Positions 1 through 7,251 of a stretch of 60,797 nt of DNA are shown one piece after another. Where the stretch lies: positions 1-60,797 of the forward strand of contig CALWTQ010000015.1 of the NCBI GenBank assembly GCA_944384505.1. The letters run 5' to 3'. The stretch's first letter is position 1, and each line of letters starts with the position of its first letter. The notes beneath the pieces were generated by a model that ran no database searches, had not been told where the DNA came from, and saw only the letters and a program-made list of their open reading frames with translations. The stretch comes from an uncultured Mediterraneibacter sp. Its GTDB lineage: Bacteria; Bacillota; Clostridia; Lachnospirales; Lachnospiraceae. A program made the translations under genes and the position numbers.

Positions 1-76
1 CATGCTCAAACAGCAGGTATTGTTCGGCGGCTCCGTAGTCGGCGTTTTTAGAGTTGATATGCTTGAGTGTTGCCAA
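1..76 (-). CDS. Relaxase/mobilization nuclease, N-terminal fragment cut by window edge
   Basis: Only the first 25 codons are in the window; the gene continues beyond position 1. Reading from a TTG at 76 gives MATLKHINSKNADYGAAEQY, which resembles the start of relaxases of mobilizable elements in gut Firmicutes. An AGGTG ribosome binding site lies about 6 bases upstream. The start overlaps the end of mobC by 29 bases, the usual coupled mobC-relaxase arrangement. By family knowledge the relaxase nicks oriT and pilots the strand into a recipient. The identification rests on few residues and on context. Confidence 0.6.
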   Translation of the reverse strand, partial: MATLKHINSKNADYGAAEQYLLFEH

Positions 77-446
77 CTGCGTCACCTACTTTCTTGAGGA
101 CTTCATACTTGAGGGCGGCAAGGTCGGCTATGGCGGCGCGTACCTCGCCGGACAGCGCGTTATAGGGTACGCCGTACTCGTTCAGATACCGGGCAATCTG
201 GTTGAGGTTGCCGCCGATCCTGCCGTACTCGGCTGTGAGTTTCCCGACAGCGGAAAGCAGTTCGTCATTGACCGCCGACACATGGATAATGGGGCGTATG
301 GTGGTGCGCCGTATCGCCTGCCGGAGAAATTCCGACTGGCTGATACCATAGGGCGCAAGCCGCGCTGTGAAGTCGGCGTATTCATCTTCGGACAGCCGGG
401 TTTTCACAACGCGGCTGCGGTGGGGTGTGTTGTATCGCTTCGGCAT
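48..446 (-). CDS. mobC: MobC-family relaxosome accessory protein
   Basis: The product (132 aa) begins MPKRYNTPHRSRVVKTRLSE. An N-terminal ribbon-helix-helix-like DNA-binding part (about residues 14-50, with SQSEFLRQAIRR) is followed by the MobC signature around GRIGGNLNQIARYLNEYG. The protein is expected to bind oriT and help the relaxase open it. I chose the ATG at 446 because AAAGGAGG lies 10 bases upstream; an ATG seven codons earlier has no such site. It overlaps the relaxase start. The region belongs to an integrative or mobilizable element. Confidence 0.85.
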   Translation of the reverse strand: MPKRYNTPHRSRVVKTRLSEDEYADFTARLAPYGISQSEFLRQAIRRTTIRPIIHVSAVNDELLSAVGKLTAEYGRIGGNLNQIARYLNEYGVPYNALSGEVRAAIADLAALKYEVLKKVGDAVGNTQAYQL

Positions 447-469
447 GGGCTGTAAACCTCCTTTCACTT

Positions 470-1053
470 ATCACAAAAAATAGGCTGGTCTGTTAGGCAT
501 TTCCGGGGCAGTTCCCGCAAAAAGCGGCCTGCCGGACAGAAATATTTTTGCGGCGCAAGCCGCATAGCAGGGTTTGGGGAAGGCACTCCCCAACAAGTTT
601 CCCGCGAGGGGCAAAACCGCAGAATTGCGGATTTTGGCACCGTGGTAGAAACTTGCTCTAAGACTGCCGCAGACTGCCCCTATTCGGGTTTTTCCGTACA
701 TAGAGCGAACAGGGCGGGGCTTCCGGCCCGCTGTTCGCTGTCTTTTTTTGCCAATATGACGCCGGAGAGGGGCTTCGCTGCCCGCTGGTTGCGGCCTTTC
801 CCTCTTTTCGCCAAAGATACAAATGAGAAGCCGACGTCTGCCCACTGGCCGGGAAAAAAATTCCCCTTTCACTCCCTACAACACCGCGTTTTGAAATTTG
901 CCAAATATCGGGGCAGAAAAAAATTCCCCTCACCCACTACTACACCCAACAAGGGGCTAAATGGCCGGGAAATCAAACGGGCAGAAAAAAAGCAGCAAAT
1001 CTTTTCAGACTTACTGCTTTCGGTGTTAGCCGGTGACGGCTGGTATTTAATTT
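470..1053. other. Non-coding region with candidate oriT
   Basis: No convincing gene lies between mobC and the small HTH gene. The stretch has the features expected of an origin of transfer placed directly upstream of mobC: a GGGGA/TCCCC hairpin at 576-591 and an inverted repeat with arms at 611-621 and 626-638. Open frames here on both strands have no ribosome binding sites or recognisable domains. The oriT assignment is inference from position and inverted repeats; no nic consensus was identified. Confidence 0.35.
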
Positions 1054-1266
1054 TTACGGCTTGTCCGGCGGGTAGTCGAACCGAAACTTGAATAAGCTGG
1101 CAATTAGCCGCTGCTTCACATAGTCCTCAACCTCGGCGTTGACTTGTCCATTCATTTTGGAGAAATGCCGGATATATCCGGCATAGTGGGACAGAACAGC
1201 GTTTACCGCGTCCGGGTCGCCCTCATGGGCTTTGACGATTGTTTCATAGGGCAAAAGTTTACTCAT
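1054..1266 (-). CDS. Small helix-turn-helix domain protein of conjugative elements
   Basis: The 70-residue product starts MSKLLPYETIVKAHEGDPDA and ends in a basic segment, KQRLIASLFKFRFDYPPDKP. It matches the small conserved HTH-type proteins that accompany sigma-like factors in Tn916/Tn1549-type elements. The ATG at 1266 overlaps the stop of the upstream sigma-like gene by 8 bases, so the two are translationally coupled. A longer frame starting at 1347 would run through the sigma gene and is not credible. The role is presumably regulation of element genes; no partner is visible. Confidence 0.7.
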   Translation of the reverse strand: MSKLLPYETIVKAHEGDPDAVNAVLSHYAGYIRHFSKMNGQVNAEVEDYVKQRLIASLFKFRFDYPPDKP

Positions 1267-1681
1267 GCCATAACACCCCCATTTTCTCACGCAACCGTCG
1301 CAAGGCAAGCTGGATATGCCGTCCCGCTGTGCTGCGTGACCGGCCAATAGACGCGCCGATTACTCGCTGCGGCTGATGCAGGAAGTAATAGCGCAGGATT
1401 TCTTCCTGCGCTTGCTCCGGCAAACCAGAGAGTGCAGCGACAAGGGAGGCATTGCTCAATAGGATGGTCTGCCCGCAGATTGTAAAGGGATATTCTTCGT
1501 CTGGCTCCGGCTCGGCAAACTGGACAAACTTTTCATTCATCAGATAGTCAAGGGAAACTTCCCGTTCCCATTGTTGCCGCAAATTCAAAATTTTATCTAT
1601 GGCTGCGTAACGAATAACAGTCTTGCAAAAGGCGTTATGCTTGCGTTGGATATATTCTTGATAGGCTTCAAAGTCAGTCAC
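1259..1681 (-). CDS. Sigma-70-like factor of a conjugative element
   Basis: The product (140 aa) resembles the short sigma-like regulators of Tn916-type elements. Its C-terminal third (SLVAALSGLPEQAQEEILRY, then GRSRSTAGRHIQLALRRLRE) looks like a region-4 helix-turn-helix. No clear region 2 is seen. I chose the GTG at 1681 because a GGGGGAGG site lies just upstream; an in-frame ATG at 1723 has none. It is followed, with overlap, by the small HTH gene. It probably controls element or cargo genes; the target promoters are not identifiable here. Confidence 0.7.
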   Translation of the reverse strand: MTDFEAYQEYIQRKHNAFCKTVIRYAAIDKILNLRQQWEREVSLDYLMNEKFVQFAEPEPDEEYPFTICGQTILLSNASLVAALSGLPEQAQEEILRYYFLHQPQRVIGASIGRSRSTAGRHIQLALRRLREKMGVLWHE

Positions 1682-1800
1682 GGAAAACCTCCCCCTCTCT
1701 AATAATAGTTCGGGCGGCAGCACTCCTTGCTGTCGCCCCTTGATTACCTACCAGCAAAGACAGGCGGGGCTGTCAACGACGGCGCGAAACGGCGTTTATT

Positions 1801-3150
1801 TTATCGTTGACTGGTCCCGACCGGCCTTGCTATTGTCTTGTTGTAAACAAAAATAGAGATGACTGCTGTAATCGCTTCCGCGATCCAAAACGCATTCCAG
1901 ACACCAATCGCACCGAAAAGCCTGCTGAGTAAAAACGCAGTTGGAATGATAACCACCACATATCGGCAAAGTGAAATCAGTAAGGAAGGAGTGCCTTTTC
2001 CAAGTCCCTCCAGTGCGCCGGAAGATGTAACGGAAACCGCCGAGACAATAAAACCGGCGCCGATAATGCGCAGGGCCGTTTCCCCGGCTTGAATCGTCGC
2101 TGCTGTGTGAGTAAACAGGCCCATAAGCCGACCGGGTATCAGCAGACATATCACTGTCCCAAACACCATAATGATACCACTCATGCACAAAACGATCTTA
2201 TAAATCTGGCTGACTCTTTTGCTCTCGCCCGCACCGTAGTTATAGCCGATCAGGGGACGCATTCCCTGGACAATGCCATTCGCCGGAAGATAGATGAATG
2301 TCTGCAATTTGTAATAGATCCCCAAAACCAGAATAAACACTTCGGAATATGCCGCCAAAATAGCATTGAGCGCCGAAATCAAAAGAGACGGAAGCGCAAG
2401 ATTCAGGGTTGCGGGAATTCCGATGGAGTACAGCTTTATTACCATCTTTTTGCTGGGCAGAATGTACTGTCTGCGGATATGCACGCCAATTGGCCGCACA
2501 AGATAGACTGCAAGGTAAATCGCCAGCGTCAGAGTTTGCCCGATGCCGGTCGCCAGTGCAGCGCCTTCGATTCCCATTTCCGGAAATGGGCCAAAGCCAA
2601 AAATCAGAACGGGATCTAAGACAATATTTGTAATGCACCCGCACATCAGGCTTATCATGGTTATTTTCATGTTTCCTATTGCCTGGAATAGTTTCTCGAA
2701 TGTCATGCTGACAGTGACAACCAATGTAAAAGAGAACGCAACAACAGAATAGCGGACGCCAAGTTCAACCACCGTCTCGGATGAAGTGAACATTCGCAGG
2801 AAAACCGGCATAATCGCGATACAGCAGACTGTCATGACAGCGCCATGAATCACGGCAAGCACAAGTCCCTGTGTTGCAGCCTGATCCGCTTTCCTGTGGT
2901 CTCCAGCGCCCAGATAGAAGGCGATGACTGCGTTGATTCCAACACCAAATCCAATTCCGGCAGCATTAATAAAATTTTGGATCGGGTAAACCAGTGATAA
3001 CGCCGTCATAGCGTCCTCGCTGATCTGCGCGACGAAAAAGCTGTCGACAATGTTGTATAGAGAATTAACCAGCATGGATAAAACCATAGGCAGGGCCATG
3101 GATAAAATCAGCGGTAATACCGGTTTTTCTTTCATGAAAGTATCGTTCAT
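1801..3150 (-). CDS. MATE family multidrug efflux transporter (second of pair)
   Basis: A protein of about 449 aa with the 12 hydrophobic segments and internal two-fold repeat of MATE exporters, for example NSLYNIVDSFFVAQISEDAM near the start and GIVQGMRPLIGYNYGAGESK at the start of the second half. Members exchange Na+ or H+ for cationic drugs. Two adjacent ATGs (3153, 3150) are possible; 3150 has the better spacing to GGAGG. The gene follows another MATE gene by 22 bases and probably shares the promoter at 5227-5255. A MATE pair next to conjugative-element genes suggests it may be cargo (inference). Confidence 0.9.
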   Translation of the reverse strand: MNDTFMKEKPVLPLILSMALPMVLSMLVNSLYNIVDSFFVAQISEDAMTALSLVYPIQNFINAAGIGFGVGINAVIAFYLGAGDHRKADQAATQGLVLAVIHGAVMTVCCIAIMPVFLRMFTSSETVVELGVRYSVVAFSFTLVVTVSMTFEKLFQAIGNMKITMISLMCGCITNIVLDPVLIFGFGPFPEMGIEGAALATGIGQTLTLAIYLAVYLVRPIGVHIRRQYILPSKKMVIKLYSIGIPATLNLALPSLLISALNAILAAYSEVFILVLGIYYKLQTFIYLPANGIVQGMRPLIGYNYGAGESKRVSQIYKIVLCMSGIIMVFGTVICLLIPGRLMGLFTHTAATIQAGETALRIIGAGFIVSAVSVTSSGALEGLGKGTPSLLISLCRYVVVIIPTAFLLSRLFGAIGVWNAFWIAEAITAVISIFVYNKTIARPVGTSQR

Positions 3151-3172
3151 CATTTCTCCTCCCTGGAACACG

Positions 3173-4513
3173 TTATAAGATATTTTTGTGGCGATGCCAT
3201 GCCATCATCACGAGAGCAACGAGCAAAGTGGCGGTTTCCGCAACAGGAAATGCAAGCCAGATTCCGTTCAGCTGGAATAATTTGTCCAGACACCATAAGG
3301 CAGGAACAAGGAAAAGCAGTTGTCTGCATAATTGAATTGCCATGCTTGAACCTACTTTTTCCGTAGCCTGAAAATAGGTGGAAATCATAGTAGAGAGGCC
3401 GCAAAACAGATAGCTTGCCGCCATAATCCGCATAGCGGATATTCCAAAGGAGCGCATGGCTTCCGATGCCGTAAATAATCTCAAAATCTGCGCCGGAAAG
3501 AGGATGACGGCCAACGTCCCCAGTATCATCATACCAGTGACCAAAGCGGTTCCGTATCGGAAAGCGGCGTGCAGCCTTTCTCTGTTTCCCGCGCCGTAGT
3601 TAAACCGCATAATAGGCAAACAGCCCTGGATCAAGCCATTTACCGTCATAACGATCAACTGCTGCACCTTAAAATACGCACCGAAGAAAGCGATTGCCGT
3701 ATCGGAATAGGCGACCAGAAAAAAGTTTACAAAAGTCACCATAAAAGAACTAAGGGCATTCATAATGAAAGACGGCAGCCCAAGGGCGAAAATACGGCCA
3801 ATCAGCCTCTTTTGCAAATGGAATCCTTTGATCTTTATCCGCACTTTCTGCTTTTTGCCTAGCAGCAAGGCAAATGCCAAAATCATGGATAATAAATAGC
3901 CCGCAACAGTAGCCACCGCAGAGCCGCGGATTCCCATAGCCGGAAAAACACCAATACCAAAAATCAGGATGGGGTTGAATACAAAATTAACGACCACTCC
4001 CGCAATCTGGAACCACATGGGAGCAATCATATTCCCGGTGGCCTGTATCATCTTCTGGATTGCGATATGCACCATATTGGGAACTTGCATGAACGCACAT
4101 ACGCTCATATAGGCAATGCTCAACTGATAGATTTCTTCATTACTGGTAAATGCCCGAAAGTAGGGTTTCATAACCAGTAATGACAGAAGGTTGAGCAAAG
4201 CACCAACGCCAAAGGCCAGTAACAATCCATGTGTGACAGTGGTATTTGCTTCATCCTGCTTTTTCTCCCCAAGATACCCCGCAATCAGTACATTCACACC
4301 AACACCGATCCAGATGGACGCCGCATTCATCAGTGTTGTAATCGGAAATGATAGAGAAACAGCCGTTAGTGCATTCTCATTCAACTGCGCTACAAACGCA
4401 CTGTCTATCAGATTATAGGAATATTGCAGGAACATGGAGATCAGCGGTGGTATCGACATTTGCCAAATGAGCTTTCCAACAGGAGCAACCGCCATTTTAT
4501 TATTGGTCTGCAT
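3173..4513 (-). CDS. MATE family multidrug efflux transporter (first of pair)
   Basis: A 446-aa membrane protein of the MATE family. Characteristic pieces are YSYNLIDSAFVAQLNENALT in the first half and GLIQGCLPIMRFNYGAGNRE in the second. The real start is the ATG at 4513 (MQTNNKMAVAPVGK), which has GGAGAGGAGG 6 bases upstream. The longer open frame to 4684 runs into the nitroreductase gene and lacks a ribosome binding site. It is related to, but clearly diverged from, the MATE gene directly downstream; MATE proteins normally work alone, so the pair may differ in substrate. The drug range cannot be predicted from the sequence. Confidence 0.9.
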   Translation of the reverse strand: MQTNNKMAVAPVGKLIWQMSIPPLISMFLQYSYNLIDSAFVAQLNENALTAVSLSFPITTLMNAASIWIGVGVNVLIAGYLGEKKQDEANTTVTHGLLLAFGVGALLNLLSLLVMKPYFRAFTSNEEIYQLSIAYMSVCAFMQVPNMVHIAIQKMIQATGNMIAPMWFQIAGVVVNFVFNPILIFGIGVFPAMGIRGSAVATVAGYLLSMILAFALLLGKKQKVRIKIKGFHLQKRLIGRIFALGLPSFIMNALSSFMVTFVNFFLVAYSDTAIAFFGAYFKVQQLIVMTVNGLIQGCLPIMRFNYGAGNRERLHAAFRYGTALVTGMMILGTLAVILFPAQILRLFTASEAMRSFGISAMRIMAASYLFCGLSTMISTYFQATEKVGSSMAIQLCRQLLFLVPALWCLDKLFQLNGIWLAFPVAETATLLVALVMMAWHRHKNIL

Positions 4514-4536
4514 ACTTTCCCTCCTCTCCACAAATT

Positions 4537-4563
4537 GTCCGGCGCAAAAAAATTGCGCCGGAC
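4537..4563 (-). other. Intercistronic stem-loop between nitroreductase and MATE genes
   Basis: A perfect stem TCCGGCGCAA/TTGCGCCGGA encloses a short homopolymer loop. It sits after the nitroreductase stop and just upstream of the MATE ribosome binding site. On the transcribed strand it is followed by AATTTGTGG rather than a U-tract, so it is more likely an mRNA processing or stability element than an efficient terminator. Confidence 0.5.
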
Positions 4564-4572
4564 AGCGGGACA

Positions 4573-5094
4573 TTAAATCCGAACAATATAGTTTTGTTTC
4601 CGTGCTGCGGGCTGACCGGCTTCCTTGGCCGGATAACCCAATGCAATCGCCCCGACGCCACGCAAGGTTTCCGGCAACTTCCACTCCCGCAGGAGAGCCT
4701 TGCCGCTTTCACTGTCGAAAATCTCACGTTCCCGATGTACCCATACGGTTCCCAGTCCAAGGGCATGGGCAGCGAGCATCATATTTTCAAGGACGCAGCT
4801 TCCATCCTCAACAAAGGTGCTTGCGGAGCCATCTGCCAAAACCAGGATCACGACAGGCGCGCCATAATAAGGGTCTGTGTTGCTCCCCATCACTTCTGCG
4901 TTTAACCTGGCGATTTCCTGCCGGTATTTGGGGTCTGTGATTGCAATGATGGTAGGGGATTGACGTCCTCCGCCGGTAGGTGCATAAGTCCCGGCTTCCA
5001 GTACAGCGTCCAACGCCTCGGAAGGGACAGGTTGCGGTTTGTAAGCCCGTACACTACGGCGCGTCTTGATCAGAGATAAGAAGTTGTTTTCCAT
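4573..5094 (-). CDS. Nitroreductase family protein
   Basis: A 173-aa FMN-binding nitroreductase-fold protein. The N-terminus LIKTRRSVRAYKPQPV is the phosphate-binding Arg-rich motif. The middle EAGTYAPTGGGRQSPTIIAI contacts FMN and the C-terminal part contains GLGTVWVHRE and VGAIALGYPA. Family members use NAD(P)H to reduce nitroaromatics, quinones or other electron-poor substrates in the cytoplasm. It is the first gene of an apparent three-gene unit with two MATE exporters, suggesting modify-and-export detoxification (inference). It starts at the ATG at 5094 with GGAGGA upstream. Confidence 0.88.
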   Translation of the reverse strand: MENNFLSLIKTRRSVRAYKPQPVPSEALDAVLEAGTYAPTGGGRQSPTIIAITDPKYRQEIARLNAEVMGSNTDPYYGAPVVILVLADGSASTFVEDGSCVLENMMLAAHALGLGTVWVHREREIFDSESGKALLREWKLPETLRGVGAIALGYPAKEAGQPAARKQNYIVRI

Positions 5095-5140
5095 AAAAAA
5101 TCATCCTCCATTCTGTCAACATTTCCGAGATGCAGGCAAC

Positions 5141-5178
5141 AAAAAAGCCACACAACTATCATAAGACAGTTGTGTGGC
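5141..5178 (-). terminator. Leader terminator/attenuator ahead of nitroreductase-MATE unit
   Basis: An 11-bp perfect stem GCCACACAACT/AGTTGTGTGGC with a 10-base loop is followed on the minus strand by six T residues. It lies between the promoter at 5227-5255 and the nitroreductase start at 5094, inside the transcribed leader, so it should end most transcripts unless read-through is induced. No clear antiterminator stem or leader peptide was found. Confidence 0.8.
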
Positions 5179-5226
5179 AAAAAGATGACCGAATCCGGAA
5201 AAGTCCACTCAAATTTTACGTCTATT

Positions 5227-5255
5227 ATTATAGCGAGCTTTCGGGAGACTGTCAA
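5227..5255 (-). promoter_or_regulatory. Consensus sigma-A promoter for nitroreductase-MATE unit
   Basis: The minus strand reads TTGACA (5255-5250), 17 bases, TATAAT (5232-5227): an exact consensus housekeeping promoter. Transcription would begin near 5220 and give a leader of about 125 bases containing the terminator hairpin. Confidence 0.85.
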
Positions 5256-5343
5256 GTATCAATCTTTACGGAATTGTGGCGGCTGTCTGTTGCTTTTTGT
5301 GTTACTTTATGGCACATGAGCATTTTCGCACGGCTTGTAGCCA

Positions 5344-7251
5344 TCACGAAAGCTCTAACTTCCCTGTGTACAGCTGGTAGTATGTTCCATGCTGTTTGAT
5401 CAGTTCTTCGTGGGTGCCTCTTTCGATGATGCGCCCATGCTCGAGCACCATGATCGCGTCGCTGTTGCGGATTGTGGACAGTCTGTGGGCGATGACGAAT
5501 ACGGTACGTCCTTTCATCAGGTTATCCATTCCCTGCTGAACGATCTGCTCTGTTCTTGTGTCAATTGAGGAGGTCGCCTCATCGAGAATCAGCACCGGCG
5601 GATCTGCGATGGCCGCTCTGGCGATTGCCAGCAGCTGTCTCTGTCCCTGGGACAGTTCCTCGCCGTCGCCGCTTAAGTGGGTATCATATCCCTTCGGCAG
5701 CATCTTAATAAATCCGTCCGCATGGGCCAGCTGCGCTGCCTTGTATACTTCTTCATCCGTTGCGTCCAGCTTTCCGTAACGGATATTCTCCTTGATCGTA
5801 CCCGTGAACAGGTGTGTATCCTGGAGCACGATTCCCAGTGAATGTCTCAGATCTGCCTTTTTGATCTTGTTGATGTTTATATCATCGTAGCGGATCTTTC
5901 CGTCAGCCACATCGTAAAACCGATTGATCAGGTTTGTGATCGTTGTCTTTCCCGCTCCCGTAGAACCGACGAACGCCAGTTTCTGTCCCGGCTTCGCGTA
6001 CAGGGTCAGGTCATGGAGCACCATGTGATCCGGCGTATATCCGAAAGTCATGTCATAGAAACGCACATCGCCTTTGAGCTCTGTATAAGTAATGCTTCCG
6101 TCAGCCTGGTGCGGATGTTTCCACGCCCACATTCCGGTTCTCTCTTTGCATTCTGTAATATTGCCGTCCGCGTCTTTTTTCGCGTTTACCAGTGTGACGT
6201 ATCCGTCGTCCACCTCAGGCTCTTCATCCATCATATTGAAGATACGCTCTGCTCCGGCCAGCGCCATGATAATGGAGTTGAACTGCTGAGCGATCTGCAT
6301 AAACGGCTGAGTAAAGCTCTTTGTAAACTGAAGATAAGATGCCATAACGCCAAGTGTAATGTTTCCGATTCCCGCCACGGAGAGGAAGCCGCCGAAAACT
6401 GCTGTCAGTACGAACTGCAGATTTCCCAGATTTCCGATGATCGGTCCCATCATACTGGCAAATGTATGCGCGTTGGACGCGCTGGCGAACAGGCGCTCGT
6501 TAAGTTCATCGAACTCACGCTCAGATATTTTTTCGTGGTTAAATACCTTCACCACTCTCTGTCCGTTCATCCGCTCTTCTACAAATCCTGTGATATCAGC
6601 GAGATCCAGCTGCTGGCGGATGAAGTATTTCCCGCTGTTGCCCGCCACGACGCGGGAGACAAACGTCATTATAAAAATCATCAGCACCGCCAGAACTGTG
6701 AGGAGCGGACTGAGCACCAGCATGGAGATAAATGTCACCACAACTGTAAACACTGACATCAACACCTGCGGTATGGACTGGTTGATCATCTGACGCAGAG
6801 TATCCGTATCGTTCGTATAAAGGCTCATGATAGAACCGTTTGTATTCTGGTCGAAATACCGGATCGGAAGTTTCTGCATATGTTCGAACATCTCATCACG
6901 CACGCGCTTGAGTACACCCTGGCCGATCACAACCATCATCCTGCTGTATATAAATGTCGCGATTACTCCCAGGAGGAAGATTGATCCCAGCAGAGTAAGC
7001 GCTCTGTAAAGTTCCGTATAATCCGGATTCTCCTGGCCGATCAGCGGAATGATGAAATCGTCCAGAAGGAATTTCAGAGACAGTGACACGGAGATTGATG
7101 CCACTGAACTCATCAGGATACAGAAGAGCACAATAATAAACTGTACTTTATATGTTCCTGTCACATAGCCAAGCAGGCGCTTCGCCGTCTTGATCGTAGC
7201 TTTTGTAACGGCCGGGCCGCCGCCTGGCCGCTGTTTGTTCTGATCACTCAT
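5344..7251 (-). CDS. ABC exporter half-transporter, catalytically canonical subunit
   Basis: A 635-aa fused membrane-ATPase protein: six hydrophobic segments over about residues 25-330, then a nucleotide-binding domain. Visible motifs are Walker A GSTGAGKTTI, Q-loop VLQDTHLF, Walker B LILDEATSSID with the catalytic Glu, and the switch His in VIAHRLSTI. Its signature is LSQGQ instead of LSGGQ. A roughly 40-residue insertion (VNAKKDADGNITECKERTGM onward) precedes the ATPase domain. It overlaps the upstream ABC gene by 8 bases. The complementary defects of the two genes indicate a heterodimeric exporter of the LmrCD/BmrCD/TM287-288 type, probably for drugs or peptides. Confidence 0.92.
   Translation of the reverse strand: MSDQNKQRPGGGPAVTKATIKTAKRLLGYVTGTYKVQFIIVLFCILMSSVASISVSLSLKFLLDDFIIPLIGQENPDYTELYRALTLLGSIFLLGVIATFIYSRMMVVIGQGVLKRVRDEMFEHMQKLPIRYFDQNTNGSIMSLYTNDTDTLRQMINQSIPQVLMSVFTVVVTFISMLVLSPLLTVLAVLMIFIMTFVSRVVAGNSGKYFIRQQLDLADITGFVEERMNGQRVVKVFNHEKISEREFDELNERLFASASNAHTFASMMGPIIGNLGNLQFVLTAVFGGFLSVAGIGNITLGVMASYLQFTKSFTQPFMQIAQQFNSIIMALAGAERIFNMMDEEPEVDDGYVTLVNAKKDADGNITECKERTGMWAWKHPHQADGSITYTELKGDVRFYDMTFGYTPDHMVLHDLTLYAKPGQKLAFVGSTGAGKTTITNLINRFYDVADGKIRYDDININKIKKADLRHSLGIVLQDTHLFTGTIKENIRYGKLDATDEEVYKAAQLAHADGFIKMLPKGYDTHLSGDGEELSQGQRQLLAIARAAIADPPVLILDEATSSIDTRTEQIVQQGMDNLMKGRTVFVIAHRLSTIRNSDAIMVLEHGRIIERGTHEELIKQHGTYYQLYTGKLELS

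Noticed and set aside
612-660. A fourth sigma-54 site (TTGGCAC near 635)
   Set aside because: The next TTGC is 17 bases from the GG instead of 10, so the -24/-12 spacing is wrong.
471-933. Open frames of 91-133 codons on the minus strand between mobC and the HTH gene
   Set aside because: No ribosome binding site, no recognisable domain and unusual composition; they overlap the hairpins of the presumed oriT region.
4514-4684. N-terminal extension of the first MATE protein
   Set aside because: It overlaps the nitroreductase coding sequence and a hairpin, is not membrane-like and lacks a ribosome binding site.
5070-5255. A 61-codon leader frame across the nitroreductase promoter
   Set aside because: Its TTG start lies in the -35 box, so it cannot be translated from the mapped promoter.
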